From Rhizobium brockwellii (GTDB lineage: Bacteria > Pseudomonadota > Alphaproteobacteria > Rhizobiales > Rhizobiaceae), in contig NZ_CP053443.1 of the NCBI RefSeq assembly GCF_000769405.2, positions 196,098 to 260,097 on the forward strand: a stretch of 64,000 nucleotides of DNA, read 5' to 3'. Positions 26,193 through 35,254 of the stretch are shown here, in pieces. Under the pieces are notes generated by a model. That model was given only the letters and a program-made list of their open reading frames with translations. It was not told the DNA's origin and did not search any database. Both the position numbers and the translations under genes were made by a program. Position 1 is the first letter of the stretch; each line of letters starts with the position of its first letter.

Positions 26193-27143
26193 ATGGCTAC
26201 TGACAGGCTGCGCTTCGGTGTCGATCTCGTGACATTCTTTCATCCCGGCTTCTGGGGCGTCGACAGCCATGAGGCGATCGTCGTCTATGCCCGCGCCGAG
26301 CGCCGTGCCTTCTGGGACAAGATTCTCGACAGCGTCCAGGCCTCCGGCGTTGCCGGTGTCGAGCTGACCTTCTCTCCCTTCAACTGGCAGGACGCCATCA
26401 AGACCTATGGTTCCGTCGACGCCTTTGCAGCCGAACTGGCAAGACGCGGCCTGACGCTGTGCAGTGGCTTCTTCGCGGAACTGGAGGCGGCCGGCGATTT
26501 CGCTGAGCCCGAGGCCCAGCGCGCGCTGATCGACAAGGCGGAACGATATGCCGACTTCCTGAAAGCCTGCGGCAGCGACATCATGGTGATCGGCGCGCCG
26601 CTGCGCCAGACGCTCGGCGCCCAGCCGGTGCAATTCTACAATTTCGACCGCGCCAAAGTGATTGCCGATTTTCTGAACCGGCTTGGTGCGACCCTCTATG
26701 CCAGGGGCGTGCGGCTGGCGCTGCACACCGAGGCGCACTCGATCTTTGCCGCCGCGCGCGATGTCGATCTGATGATGCTTTTGACCGATCCGGCCTATGT
26801 GCATATGTGCCCGGACACGGCCCATATCATCGTTGCCGGCTCCGATCCCGTCCAACTCGTCGATCGCCATCACGAGCGCATGATCATCGCTCACTGGAAG
26901 GATGCGATCGGCCCGATGCCCGCCGATACGCCGATCGACAAGCACATCCATGAACGCCACCAGCCCTATTTCTGCAGCTTCGGCCTCGGACGGGTCGACT
27001 GGCCGGCCTGGATCCGGCTGCTGCGCGACCGGGCCTATGAAGGCTGGGCGATCCTCGAACTCGATGCCGCGCCCGATCCCGTCCGCGACATCGCCAACGG
27101 GCTCACGCTCGTCCGGCAGGCGCTCCTGCCGATCTATCGCTGA
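26193..27143 (+). CDS. Sugar phosphate isomerase/epimerase-like (xylose-isomerase-like TIM barrel)
   Basis: 316 residues from ATG 26193; the upstream in-frame extension to 26052 crosses promoter and operator. AP_endonuc_2 (PF01261) barrel with the metal ligands expected: E in LALHTEAHS, D and H in CPDTAHI, H in IIAHWKDA, and E in AILELD near the end. Members are epimerases, isomerases, inosose dehydratases, or 3-keto-glycoside lyases/hydratases. First gene of the LacI-controlled operon that also has a GMC oxidoreductase, which makes a keto-sugar substrate plausible. No ribosome site better than a weak GGAC is visible. Confidence 0.82.
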   Translation: MATDRLRFGVDLVTFFHPGFWGVDSHEAIVVYARAERRAFWDKILDSVQASGVAGVELTFSPFNWQDAIKTYGSVDAFAAELARRGLTLCSGFFAELEAAGDFAEPEAQRALIDKAERYADFLKACGSDIMVIGAPLRQTLGAQPVQFYNFDRAKVIADFLNRLGATLYARGVRLALHTEAHSIFAAARDVDLMMLLTDPAYVHMCPDTAHIIVAGSDPVQLVDRHHERMIIAHWKDAIGPMPADTPIDKHIHERHQPYFCSFGLGRVDWPAWIRLLRDRAYEGWAILELDAAPDPVRDIANGLTLVRQALLPIYR

Positions 27144-27201
27144 CAGTCATCCCTAAGACAACGAACGCCCCGCAAAGAGGGCATTTTCAAGAGGTGGAAC
27201 A

Positions 27202-28434
27202 ATGAAGACCATGATGAAGCTTTTTCTTGCCGGCGTGGCATTCGCCGGTCTCTCCGCCTCGGCCCATGCCGAGGACAAGCCAACGATCGAGATCATGTCG
27301 TCCTGGACGTCGGGCGGCGAAGCTGCCGCCCTCAACGTCATCAAGACCGAGTTCGAAAAGCGCGGCGGCGTCTGGAAGGATTCCTCGATCGCCGGCTTCG
27401 GTGCGGCCGATGCCGCCTTCCAAAATCGGATCGTCGCCGGTGATGCGCCCGGTGCCAAGCAGGGCGTCATCGGTCTCGCTGCCGCCGATTTCATCAGCCA
27501 GGGCCTGTTCAATCCGATCGACGACGTGGCGGCCGCCGGCAAATGGGCTGACGCCTTGCCGAAATCGATCCATGATCTCATCACCTATGACGGCAAGGTC
27601 TACCTTGCGCCGACCGGCGCCCATGGTGAAAGCTGGCTCTTCTATTCCAAGGAAGCCTTCGAGAAGGCCGGTATTTCGCAAGAGCCCAAGACCTGGGACG
27701 AGCTCTTTGCCGATCTCGACAAGCTGAAGGCTGCCGGCATGGTTCCGGTCGCTTGGGGTGGCCAGCCCTGGCAGCAAACCAAGGTCTTCAACATGATCCT
27801 GCTCTCGCAGGTCGGGATCGACGGCTTCCTGAAGATCTATGTCGATAAGGACAAGAGCCCGGCATCCGTCGAAGGCGTGAAGAAGACCCTCGAAATCCTC
27901 GGCAAGCTGCGTGGTTATGTCGATGCCGGTGCCGCCGGCCGCAACTGGAACGACGCGACCGCCATGCTGATCACCGCCAAGGCCGGCGTGCAGTTCATGG
28001 GCGATTGGGCCAAGGGCGAATTTACCGTTGCCGGCAAGGAGCCGGGCAAGGATTATGGCTGCATGATCGTGCCGGAATCGAAGGGCATGGTTTATATCGC
28101 CGACTCCCTCTGGTTCCCCAAGACCGGCAAGGCCGAGACCGACAAGGCACAGAAACTTCTCGCCGAAGTCGTCATGGATCCGGCCGTCCAGGTCGAATTC
28201 GCCCTCAAGAAGGGTTCGGTTCCGATGCGCGCCGACGTCGACAAGTCGAAGCTGGACGTCTGCGCCCAGAAGGGTGTCGAGCTGATGGCAGCCGGTGCGA
28301 TCGTGCCGGACCAGGCGATCGTGCTGACGCCCCAGCAGGTTGGCGCGCTCGATGACTTCGTCGACGAATACTGGAGCGGCGGCTCGGACGATACGGCCTC
28401 CGCAGCCGGGAATTTCTTCGCCATCTTCGAGTAG
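27202..28434 (+). CDS. Carbohydrate ABC transporter substrate-binding protein (MalE-like)
   Basis: 410 residues. Signal peptide of about 23 residues (MKTMMKLFLAGVAFAGLSAS, cleaved near AHA). The mature protein is an SBP_bac_1 domain of cluster D: KPTIEIMSSWTSGGEAAALN at the start, LYFY-like GESWLFYSKEAFEKAGI and a FMGDWAKGEF segment. Typical length is 400-430. It should capture a sugar in the periplasm for the CUT1-type permease pair downstream. A strong stem-loop follows the stop codon and would favour its expression over the permeases. Confidence 0.92.
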   Translation: MKTMMKLFLAGVAFAGLSASAHAEDKPTIEIMSSWTSGGEAAALNVIKTEFEKRGGVWKDSSIAGFGAADAAFQNRIVAGDAPGAKQGVIGLAAADFISQGLFNPIDDVAAAGKWADALPKSIHDLITYDGKVYLAPTGAHGESWLFYSKEAFEKAGISQEPKTWDELFADLDKLKAAGMVPVAWGGQPWQQTKVFNMILLSQVGIDGFLKIYVDKDKSPASVEGVKKTLEILGKLRGYVDAGAAGRNWNDATAMLITAKAGVQFMGDWAKGEFTVAGKEPGKDYGCMIVPESKGMVYIADSLWFPKTGKAETDKAQKLLAEVVMDPAVQVEFALKKGSVPMRADVDKSKLDVCAQKGVELMAAGAIVPDQAIVLTPQQVGALDDFVDEYWSGGSDDTASAAGNFFAIFE

Positions 28435-28443
28435 GATAGTAGC

Positions 28444-28474
28444 CCGTGGCGTCGACCTGATGTCGACGCCACGG
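28444..28474 (+). terminator. Strong intra-operon stem-loop after the binding-protein gene
   Basis: CCGTGGCGTCGAC (28444-28456) and GTCGACGCCACGG (28462-28474) form a perfect 13-bp stem with a five-base loop. No T run follows, so it is more likely a 3'-protecting or attenuating hairpin than a full terminator; the permease genes continue in the same direction after 50 bp. Confidence 0.65.
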
Positions 28475-28524
28475 CTGCCAGCCGCCGCCTCGCGCGGCGG
28501 CGCGCCCTGCTTTCCACTCCGTCA

Positions 28525-29424
28525 ATGAGCTGGCCGATGTCCATCAAACGCAAGCCCAATCTTTCCGCGACCATCGCGCTTTTGCCGACATGGTTCGTCG
28601 CGGTCGTGGTCTTTATCGGTACCATGGCCTGGTCGATCCGCCTGTCCTTCACCAATTCGACGCTTTTTCCGTCCTCGACCTATGTCGGCTTGGCGCAGTA
28701 TTCGAAGCTCTTCTCTTCCGCCAAGTGGCTGGCCTCGCTGCAAAACGTGTTGATCTTCGGCGTCCTATACGTCGCAGGCTGTTTGCTGCTGGGCTTCCTG
28801 CTGGCTGCGGCGCTGGACCGCAAGATCCGCTTCGAAAGCGCCTTCAGGACCATATTCCTCTATCCCTACGCCATGTCCTTCGTGGTGACCGGGCTGATCT
28901 GGCAATGGATGCTCAATCCGGCGCTCGGCATCCAGGCGAGCGTGCGTTCGCTCGGCTGGGAAAGCTTCGTCCTCGACTGGGTGGTCAATCGCGACATGGC
29001 GATCTATGCGCTGGTGCTTGCCGGCGTATGGCAGGGCGCGGGGCTCGTCATGGTCATTGCGCTCGCCGGCATGCGCGGCATCGAAGGCGAGCAATGGAAG
29101 GCGGCGCGGATCGACGGTATCCCTGTCTGGCGGATCTATGTCTCGATCATCCTGCCCCAGCTCGGGCCGGCGCTGGCCGCGGCCGGCATGCTGCTCGCCA
29201 TGGGCGTGATCAAGACCTATGACATCGTCGTTGCCATGACCAATGGCGGCCCCGGCAATGCGACGGAGGTGCCGGCGAAATTCATCATGGACAATCTGTT
29301 CGGGCGCCAGAACCTCGGCCTTGCCACAGCCGGCGCGACGGTGCTTGTCCTCGGCGTGATCATCGCAGTCGCCCCGTTCCGCTACATCATGCACATGCGT
29401 GACAAAGCCAAGGGAGCCGCGTGA
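28525..29424 (+). CDS. Carbohydrate ABC transporter permease 1 (CUT1, MalF/UgpA type)
   Basis: 299 residues, about six membrane segments. The EAA loop is present: EGEQWKAARIDGIPVWRIYV followed by SIILPQLGPAL. An in-frame ATG 12 bp downstream (28537) is an equally possible start, as neither has a strong ribosome site. It pairs with the next gene product to form the inner-membrane pore. Confidence 0.9.
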   Translation: MSWPMSIKRKPNLSATIALLPTWFVAVVVFIGTMAWSIRLSFTNSTLFPSSTYVGLAQYSKLFSSAKWLASLQNVLIFGVLYVAGCLLLGFLLAAALDRKIRFESAFRTIFLYPYAMSFVVTGLIWQWMLNPALGIQASVRSLGWESFVLDWVVNRDMAIYALVLAGVWQGAGLVMVIALAGMRGIEGEQWKAARIDGIPVWRIYVSIILPQLGPALAAAGMLLAMGVIKTYDIVVAMTNGGPGNATEVPAKFIMDNLFGRQNLGLATAGATVLVLGVIIAVAPFRYIMHMRDKAKGAA

Positions 29425-30308
29425 TGGCACGTCTTCATCCGAACGGCCCGAAGCCGGCACAGATCACCGCCGGGCGCATCGGCCTCTATGCCTTCCTTGT
29501 CGTCGCAGCGCTTTTCTTCCTTTTGCCGCTCTACACCATGGTCGTTACCTCGCTGAAATCGATGCCCGAAATCCGGCTCGGCCAGATCTTTGCCCTGCCG
29601 GCGACGCTCGATTTTTCTGCCTGGGCCACTGCCTGGTCGGGGGCCTGCATGGGAACCGTCTGCGTCGGCATTCGCAGCGGCTTCTGGAATTCGGTGGCGA
29701 TCACCCTACCCTCGGTCGCGCTCTCGGTCTTCATCGGCGCCGTCAACGGCTATGCGCTGTCGCTCTGGCGGCCGCGCGGGGCAAACCTGCTCTTCGGCCT
29801 GCTGATGGCCGGCGGCCTCATCCCCTACCAGATCTTCCTCTATCCGATGGTCCGGGCGATGGCGAATATTGACCTTTATAATTCGCTGGCTGGCATCATT
29901 CTCGTGCATGTCATCTTCGGTCTGCCGCTGGTGACGCTTCTTTTCCGCAACTATTTCCTCAGCGTGCCGGAGGAGCTCTGCAAGGCGGCGCGCGTCGACG
30001 GCGCGGGCTTCTGGCGCATCTTTTTCGAGATCATGCTGCCGATTGCCGTGCCGATGGTCGTGGTGGTCTCCATGCTGCAGTTCACCGGCATCTGGAACGA
30101 CTTCCTGCTCGGTCTCGTCTTTGCCGGCCGCGACAACCTGCCGATGACCGTGCAACTCAACAATATCGTCAACACCACGATGGGCGAGCGGACCTACAAC
30201 GTGAACATGGCGGCGACGATCCTCACCGCCATCGTTCCGCTCGCCATCTATTTCCTGTCCGGCCGCTGGTTCGTGCGCGGCATCGCGGCCGGCGCAGTCA
30301 AGGGGTAA
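29424..30308 (+). CDS. Carbohydrate ABC transporter permease 2 (CUT1, MalG/UgpE type)
   Basis: 294 residues from ATG 29424; a GTG one codon upstream is the alternative and gives a GTGA overlap. The upstream AGGGAG fits either. EAA loop: EELCKAARVDGAGFWRIFFE then IMLPIAVPMV. The C-terminal segment YFLSGRWFVRGIAAGAVKG is the usual MalG-family ending. The stop is 7 bp before the ATPase gene. Confidence 0.9.
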   Translation: MARLHPNGPKPAQITAGRIGLYAFLVVAALFFLLPLYTMVVTSLKSMPEIRLGQIFALPATLDFSAWATAWSGACMGTVCVGIRSGFWNSVAITLPSVALSVFIGAVNGYALSLWRPRGANLLFGLLMAGGLIPYQIFLYPMVRAMANIDLYNSLAGIILVHVIFGLPLVTLLFRNYFLSVPEELCKAARVDGAGFWRIFFEIMLPIAVPMVVVVSMLQFTGIWNDFLLGLVFAGRDNLPMTVQLNNIVNTTMGERTYNVNMAATILTAIVPLAIYFLSGRWFVRGIAAGAVKG

Positions 30309-30315
30309 CACTTCC

Positions 30316-31398
30316 ATGCAATCTGCCGTCTCCGTCAAGGACCTGAAGATCGCCTACGGCGACCATACGGTGATCGAGAAGATGTCGATCGACATCGCGT
30401 CGCGAGAGTTCCTGGTGCTGCTCGGCCCTTCCGGCTGCGGCAAGTCCACGCTTCTGAACGCCATTGCCGGTCTCCAGGACATCACATCAGGCGAGGTCTG
30501 GATCTCAGGCAAGAACGTCAGCTGGGAGGAGCCGAAGGACCGCGGCATCGGCATGGTCTTCCAGTCCTACGCGCTCTATCCCCGCATGTCGGTTCGCAAG
30601 AACCTCTCCTTCGGACTTCGCGTCGCCGGTCTGCCGAAGGCTGAGATCGAGGCCCGTGTCGCCCGCACCGCGGCGCTCCTCCAGCTCGACAAGCTGCTCG
30701 ACCGGCGTCCTTCCGAGCTGTCGGGCGGCCAGCGCCAGCGTGTCGCCATCGGCCGGGCGCTGGTGCGTGAAGTGGATGTCTTCCTGTTCGACGAACCACT
30801 GTCGAACCTCGATGCCAAGCTGCGCAACGAATTGCGCGTCGAGATCAAGAAGCTGCACCAGCGCCTCGGCAATACCATGATCTACGTCACCCACGATCAG
30901 GTCGAGGCCCTGACGCTGGCCGACCGCATCGCCATCATGCGGGACGGCGTGATCCAGCAACTCGCCTCTCCGGCTGAAATCTACCGCCGTCCGGCCAATC
31001 TCTTCGTTGCCGGTTTCATCGGCGCTCCGGCGATGAATTTCGCCGAGGGCCGGATCGAGCGCGGCAACGGCGCGCTGGTCTTCCAGAGCAAGGAGCTCAC
31101 TGTCGATCTCTCCGGTTATTCCTTTCGAGCGGACGCAGCGGAAGGACCGGCAACGCTCGGCTTTCGCCCGGAACACCTTGTGCTCGATGGCGCCACGAGC
31201 GGCCTACCCACCATTCCCGGTCGCGTTTCCGTCGTCGAGCCGATGGGCTCGGACGCCGTCGTCTGGTTCGACTGGGCGGACCAGAGCCTTTCGCTCCGGC
31301 TCATGGGCGATGTCACCCTGCAGCCCGGCGATGCCGTGGCTCCCGGGCTCGATATCGCCAAGGCATCCCTCTTCGGCGCTGACGGATCGCGGCTGTAA
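30316..31398 (+). CDS. Carbohydrate ABC transporter ATP-binding protein (UgpC/MsmK type)
   Basis: 360 residues. Walker A GPSGCGKST near residue 40, Q-loop MVFQSYALYP, signature LSGGQRQRVAIGRAL, Walker B VFLFDEPLSNLD, H-loop YVTHDQVEA. After residue 240 comes the TOBE/MalK-type regulatory domain (LGFRPEHL near 285). Completes a CUT1 importer with the preceding three genes. TOBE-bearing ATPases of this type can serve more than one transporter. Confidence 0.93.
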   Translation: MQSAVSVKDLKIAYGDHTVIEKMSIDIASREFLVLLGPSGCGKSTLLNAIAGLQDITSGEVWISGKNVSWEEPKDRGIGMVFQSYALYPRMSVRKNLSFGLRVAGLPKAEIEARVARTAALLQLDKLLDRRPSELSGGQRQRVAIGRALVREVDVFLFDEPLSNLDAKLRNELRVEIKKLHQRLGNTMIYVTHDQVEALTLADRIAIMRDGVIQQLASPAEIYRRPANLFVAGFIGAPAMNFAEGRIERGNGALVFQSKELTVDLSGYSFRADAAEGPATLGFRPEHLVLDGATSGLPTIPGRVSVVEPMGSDAVVWFDWADQSLSLRLMGDVTLQPGDAVAPGLDIAKASLFGADGSRL

Positions 31399-31481
31399 CG
31401 CGCCATCCCTTTGTTTTCCCGCAATTCCGGACGCGCTTCGCGCCGTTTTGAGGATTGCTTCAGGACAGGATTTGAAAATAC

Positions 31482-33134
31482 ATGTCTGAGATCGTCTATG
31501 ATGCGCTGGTGATCGGCTCCGGCGCGGCGGGTTCTTTTGCGGTGAAGGAACTGACGGCACAGGGATTGTCGGTGCTGCTGCTCGAGGCCGGCCCCGCGGT
31601 CGGACCGAAGGATTTCGATCCCGCCCGCAAGAAGGCGCCGGCAAGCAGCATCAATATATGGGAGCGCGCGCGGGCCACCCTCAAGGGCCAGCCGATCCAG
31701 GCGCGCGCAGCCTTTTTCACCGAGCGCTTCAGCCATTTCTTCGTCAACGACCGCAAGAACCCCTATACGACGCCGAAGGGCGAACCCTTCCTCTGGATCC
31801 GCGGCCGCCAGGGCGGTGGGCGCCTCCACAGTTTCGGCCGGGTGCTGCTGCGCTGGACCGACGACGATTTCAAGATCCGCTCACGCGCCGGAAAGGGCGT
31901 GGACTGGCCGGTCTCCTATGACGAGCTGGTGCCTTTCTACGACGAGGTCGAGGCCCATCTCGGGCTCTACGGCAACAAGGACAACGTGGCCACGCTGCCA
32001 GATGGCATCTATGCGAAGCCGGCAAGCCTGACGCCCGCCGAACAGATCTTCAAGCAGGCGGTTGAATACCGTTGGCCGGAAAGGCATGTCGTTTCCTGGC
32101 GCTACATCGCGCCGGACGCCGACCGCATGCCGCGACCGCTGCGAGAAGCAAAGGCGACCGGCCAACTGACAGTCCGCTACGACGCCGTCGTTCGCCGCAT
32201 CACCACGGACGAGAAGACCGGCCACGCCACCGGAGCGGAGTTCATCGATCGCAATACGGGCGAAGTATCGACCGCGCGCGCCGCGACGGTGGTGCTTTCG
32301 GCCTCGCCGATAGAGAGCGTGCGACTGCTGCTGAATTCGGCGTCGGCGAAACATCCTGATGGGCTCGGCAACAGCTCGGGTGCCCTCGGCCGCTATTTTA
32401 TGGATCAGCTTCCGTGCCTCGCGTTTGGGTCCTTTTCGAAGGCGAAGGGTTGGGCGGTCGACGAGTCTGCGCCGACCGACCCGTTCTACAATCCGTCAGG
32501 CGGGATCTTCATTCCCCGCTTCGGCGAGGGCGACGCCGCCCGCGGCGATTTCGACTACCAGGGAAGCGTCGGCCGCGCGCCGGTCTCCGGGGACACAGAT
32601 GCACGTCTCGCCTTCTTCGGTTTCGGCCGGATGCTGCCCTATGCAGACAATCGCATCACGCTCGACGTCAGGCGTAGGGATGCCTGGAACATTCCCGTGC
32701 CACATATCCGCTGCGTCATGCAGGAGGAGGAACAGGCGCTGCTCAGAAGGCAGGAGGAAACGCTGATCGCGATGATCAAGGAAGTCGGCGGCGACCTCGA
32801 ATTCATCGGCTCGCCCACCGGCCTCAAGGAGATGGGCAAGGGCGCCTTTCCCGAAGCCGATACCTTCAGCCGCTTCATGTTCCGCAAATGGTTCCGCAAG
32901 ACCATGTGCATGGGCGCGGCAATCCATGAGACGGGCGGCGCGCGCATGGGCGAAAATCGGCAAGCTTCTGTGCTCAATCCCTACAACCAGGTCTGGGATG
33001 CTCCGAACCTCATCGTCACCGACGCCAGCGCCTTCCCCGGCAGCGGCATCGCCGGCACCACGCTCACCGTCATGGCTCTGACGATCCGCGCCTGCCGGAA
33101 CCTTGTCGACCAGTACCGGACGGGGCAGTTGTAG
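31482..33134 (+). CDS. GMC-family FAD-dependent oxidoreductase
   Basis: 550 residues. N-terminal dinucleotide fold ALVIGSGAAGSFAVKEL at about 9-25, then LLLEAGP. The C-terminal GMC_oxred_C part has AIHETGGARMG with a candidate catalytic His, and TDASAFPGSGIAGTTLTVMA, where the family's second His/Asn position appears as Thr. Closest in style to gluconate/sorbose dehydrogenases and bacterial C3-sugar oxidases. No Tat or Sec signal is visible, so it is probably cytoplasmic or acts with an unlinked small subunit; none is encoded nearby. In this operon it likely oxidises the imported sugar to a keto-sugar. Confidence 0.88.
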   Translation: MSEIVYDALVIGSGAAGSFAVKELTAQGLSVLLLEAGPAVGPKDFDPARKKAPASSINIWERARATLKGQPIQARAAFFTERFSHFFVNDRKNPYTTPKGEPFLWIRGRQGGGRLHSFGRVLLRWTDDDFKIRSRAGKGVDWPVSYDELVPFYDEVEAHLGLYGNKDNVATLPDGIYAKPASLTPAEQIFKQAVEYRWPERHVVSWRYIAPDADRMPRPLREAKATGQLTVRYDAVVRRITTDEKTGHATGAEFIDRNTGEVSTARAATVVLSASPIESVRLLLNSASAKHPDGLGNSSGALGRYFMDQLPCLAFGSFSKAKGWAVDESAPTDPFYNPSGGIFIPRFGEGDAARGDFDYQGSVGRAPVSGDTDARLAFFGFGRMLPYADNRITLDVRRRDAWNIPVPHIRCVMQEEEQALLRRQEETLIAMIKEVGGDLEFIGSPTGLKEMGKGAFPEADTFSRFMFRKWFRKTMCMGAAIHETGGARMGENRQASVLNPYNQVWDAPNLIVTDASAFPGSGIAGTTLTVMALTIRACRNLVDQYRTGQL

Positions 33135-33281
33135 GCGCGCTCGGCGGCTGAAGCGCATTCGACGCCGCAAGCATCGGCTTGAGAGATCGGGACGTTGCTG
33201 TTCCGGCTTCCGGTTAGCCGAACTGTCACACAAACTTCGCAGTGACATGCTCCTGTCAAAAAAAGCAGGAAGGAAAAGGCC

Positions 33282-34196
33282 ATGACTCAAACACCTCAGG
33301 ACCAGCTCAGCCGTATTAAGGCCGAAATCGCCGACAGCTTCGATGAAGAGCTGGAAATGCAGATGGAGGAAGACCGGCTGGACGATCTGGTTGCCGAAGG
33401 AATGTCGGAACCGGCGGAGCAGACGATCGAGCGAAAGATCTACTTCAGGGAGCTTTTCCGGCTGCAGCATGAACTGGTGCGGTTGCAGGATTGGGTCCAG
33501 CATAAGAAGCTGAAGGTGGTGGTGCTGTTCGAAGGGCGGGATTCGGCCGGCAAGGGTGGCGCGATCAAGCGCGTGACCCAGCGGCTCAATCCGCGCGTTT
33601 GCCGGACGGTCGCGCTGCCCGCGCCCACCGAGCGGGAACGTCATCAATGGTATTTCCAGCGTTATGTCCCGCATCTTCCGACCGCCGGCGAAATGGTGCT
33701 CTTTGACCGAAGCTGGTACAATCGCGCCGGCGTCGAGCGCGTCATGGGGTTCTGCACCGAGGAAGAACTCGAGGAGTTCTTCCGCTCGGTGCCTGAATTC
33801 GAGCGGATGCTCGTCCGCTCCGGTATCGTGCTGATCAAGTACTGGTTTTCGATCACCGACGAGGAGCAGGAATTCCGCTTCAAGATGCGTATCCACGATC
33901 CGCTGAAGCAATGGAAGCTCTCACCGATGGATATGGAAAGCCGTGTCCATTGGGAGGAATACACCAAAGCCAAGGAAGAGATGCTGGCGCGGACGCACAC
34001 GGAGGACGCACCCTGGTGGGTGGTACAGGCCGTGGACAAGAAACGGGCGCGGTTGAACTGCATTGCCCATCTTCTCGAACAGATCCCTTATGAGGATGTT
34101 CCGAAACTGGAGATCCAGTTGCCGGATCGCATCCGTCATGCCGATTACAACAGGTCGCCGGTTCCGCCTGAAATGCTCGTGCCGGAGCGCTATTGA
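33282..34196 (+). CDS. ppk2: Polyphosphate kinase 2 (PPK2)
   Basis: 304 residues. PPK2 domain with Walker A EGRDSAGKGG at 84-93 and Walker B/lid MVLFDRSWYNRAGVERVMGF from 138, plus the acidic N-terminal extension (DEELEMQMEEDRLDD) usual in rhizobial PPK2. The family transfers phosphate between polyphosphate and nucleoside di- or monophosphates; class I members favour GDP/ADP to GTP/ATP. Ribosome site AGGAAGG. A 147-bp gap separates it from the GMC gene, so it is probably transcribed separately. The bidirectional hairpin at 34223-34254 ends it. Confidence 0.92.
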   Translation: MTQTPQDQLSRIKAEIADSFDEELEMQMEEDRLDDLVAEGMSEPAEQTIERKIYFRELFRLQHELVRLQDWVQHKKLKVVVLFEGRDSAGKGGAIKRVTQRLNPRVCRTVALPAPTERERHQWYFQRYVPHLPTAGEMVLFDRSWYNRAGVERVMGFCTEEELEEFFRSVPEFERMLVRSGIVLIKYWFSITDEEQEFRFKMRIHDPLKQWKLSPMDMESRVHWEEYTKAKEEMLARTHTEDAPWWVVQAVDKKRARLNCIAHLLEQIPYEDVPKLEIQLPDRIRHADYNRSPVPPEMLVPERY

Positions 34197-34222
34197 CAGC
34201 ATAGCCGCAACGGCGGGTTGCT

Positions 34223-34254
34223 ACGCTACGCCACGGAAGAGCGTGGCGTAGCGT
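34223..34254. terminator. Bidirectional terminator hairpin between convergent ppk2 and aldo/keto reductase genes
   Basis: ACGCTACGCCACG (34223-34235) and CGTGGCGTAGCGT (34242-34254) form a perfect 13-bp stem with the loop GAAGAG. It lies midway in the 75-bp gap between converging stop codons. No long T tract in either direction. Confidence 0.7.
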
Positions 34255-34271
34255 TGGATCGTCGGAGACCT

Positions 34272-35147
34272 TCAGGCGGCGACATCAGCCATGCGGTTCA
34301 ATTCCGAGACGGCCTCATCCGGCAGCGCGAGCCCGGCGGCGGCGAGGTTCTCCCTGAGATGGCCGACGGACGAAGTGCCGGGAATCAGCAGGATGTTTTC
34401 CGCGCGACGCAGCAGCCAGGCGAGTGCCACCTGCATCGGCGTGGCATTGAGGCGTGTGGCGACATCGGACAGGGTGGACGACTGCAGCGGGCTGAACCCG
34501 CCGAGCGGGAAGAATGGTACATAGGCAATGCCGTCGCGCGCGAGATCGTCGATCAGGGCATCGTCGGCCCGATGCGCGAGATTGTACTGGTTCTGCACGC
34601 AGATGATCTCGGTGATCCCACGCCCTTCGGTGATCTGCTTGGATGTGACGTTGCTCAGCCCGACGTGACGCACCAGGCCTTGCCGCTGAAGATCGGCGAG
34701 CACTGTCAGCGGCGCTTCGATCGACCCTTCGGCCGGACCATGCACGTCGAACATGATCCTGAGATTGACGACATCAAGCACATCGAGGCCGAGATTGCGG
34801 AGATTGTCGTGCACTGCCGCGGTCAGTTCTTCACGCGAGAAGGCCGGCATCCACGATCCATCCGCGCCGCGCCGGGCGCCGATCTTGGTGACGATGACGA
34901 GATCGTCGCGATAGGGATGCAGCGCTTCGCGGATGATCTGGTTGGTGACGTGCGGGCCATAGAGGTCGCTGGTGTCGATATGGTTTACGCCGCTCGTGAC
35001 CGCCTCTCGCAGCACGGCCAAGGCTGCGCCATGATCTTTGGGCGGGCCAAACACGCCAGGCCCGGCAAGCTGCATGGCGCCATAGCCGAGCCGCTTCACG
35101 CTGCGGCCGCCGAGGTTGAATGTGCCGGACTGATCGGTAGTGGACAT
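34272..35147 (-). CDS. Aldo/keto reductase-family oxidoreductase
   Basis: 291 residues. AKR barrel with D58 and Y63 (NHIDTSDLYGP), K88 (VIVTKIG) of the catalytic tetrad, and the NADPH segment IPGTSSVGHLRENLAA near residue 255. At the position of the catalytic His (usually DLYxxH) the sequence reads LDVVNLRIMFD, so R130 seems to replace it, which occurs in some plant-type and regulatory AKRs and may change activity. Divergent from a LysR gene which probably regulates it. Likely cytoplasmic NADPH-dependent carbonyl reduction; substrate unknown. Confidence 0.88.
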   Translation of the reverse strand: MSTTDQSGTFNLGGRSVKRLGYGAMQLAGPGVFGPPKDHGAALAVLREAVTSGVNHIDTSDLYGPHVTNQIIREALHPYRDDLVIVTKIGARRGADGSWMPAFSREELTAAVHDNLRNLGLDVLDVVNLRIMFDVHGPAEGSIEAPLTVLADLQRQGLVRHVGLSNVTSKQITEGRGITEIICVQNQYNLAHRADDALIDDLARDGIAYVPFFPLGGFSPLQSSTLSDVATRLNATPMQVALAWLLRRAENILLIPGTSSVGHLRENLAAAGLALPDEAVSELNRMADVAA

Positions 35148-35254
35148 GACTTAATTCCTTTCAAGAGATGACGCCAAGATAGGCCCAAGATAAGCATTGT
35201 CGGCACGCGTGAAAATTGGCTACAATCCGCACGGGCTGTGCGGAGTGGCGAACA

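Noticed and set aside
33223..33259. Pho-box-like half-sites upstream of ppk2 (CTGTCAC at 33223; GTGACAT-GCTC-CTGTCAA at 33242-33259)
   Set aside because: The best pair matches 11 of 14 positions, but ends 22 bp before the ATG, too close for a PhoB-activated promoter, and the extra half-site is out of phase.
32496..33911. 471-residue reverse ORF
   Set aside because: Spans the antisense of GMC and ppk2 genes, which have strong family motifs on the forward strand.
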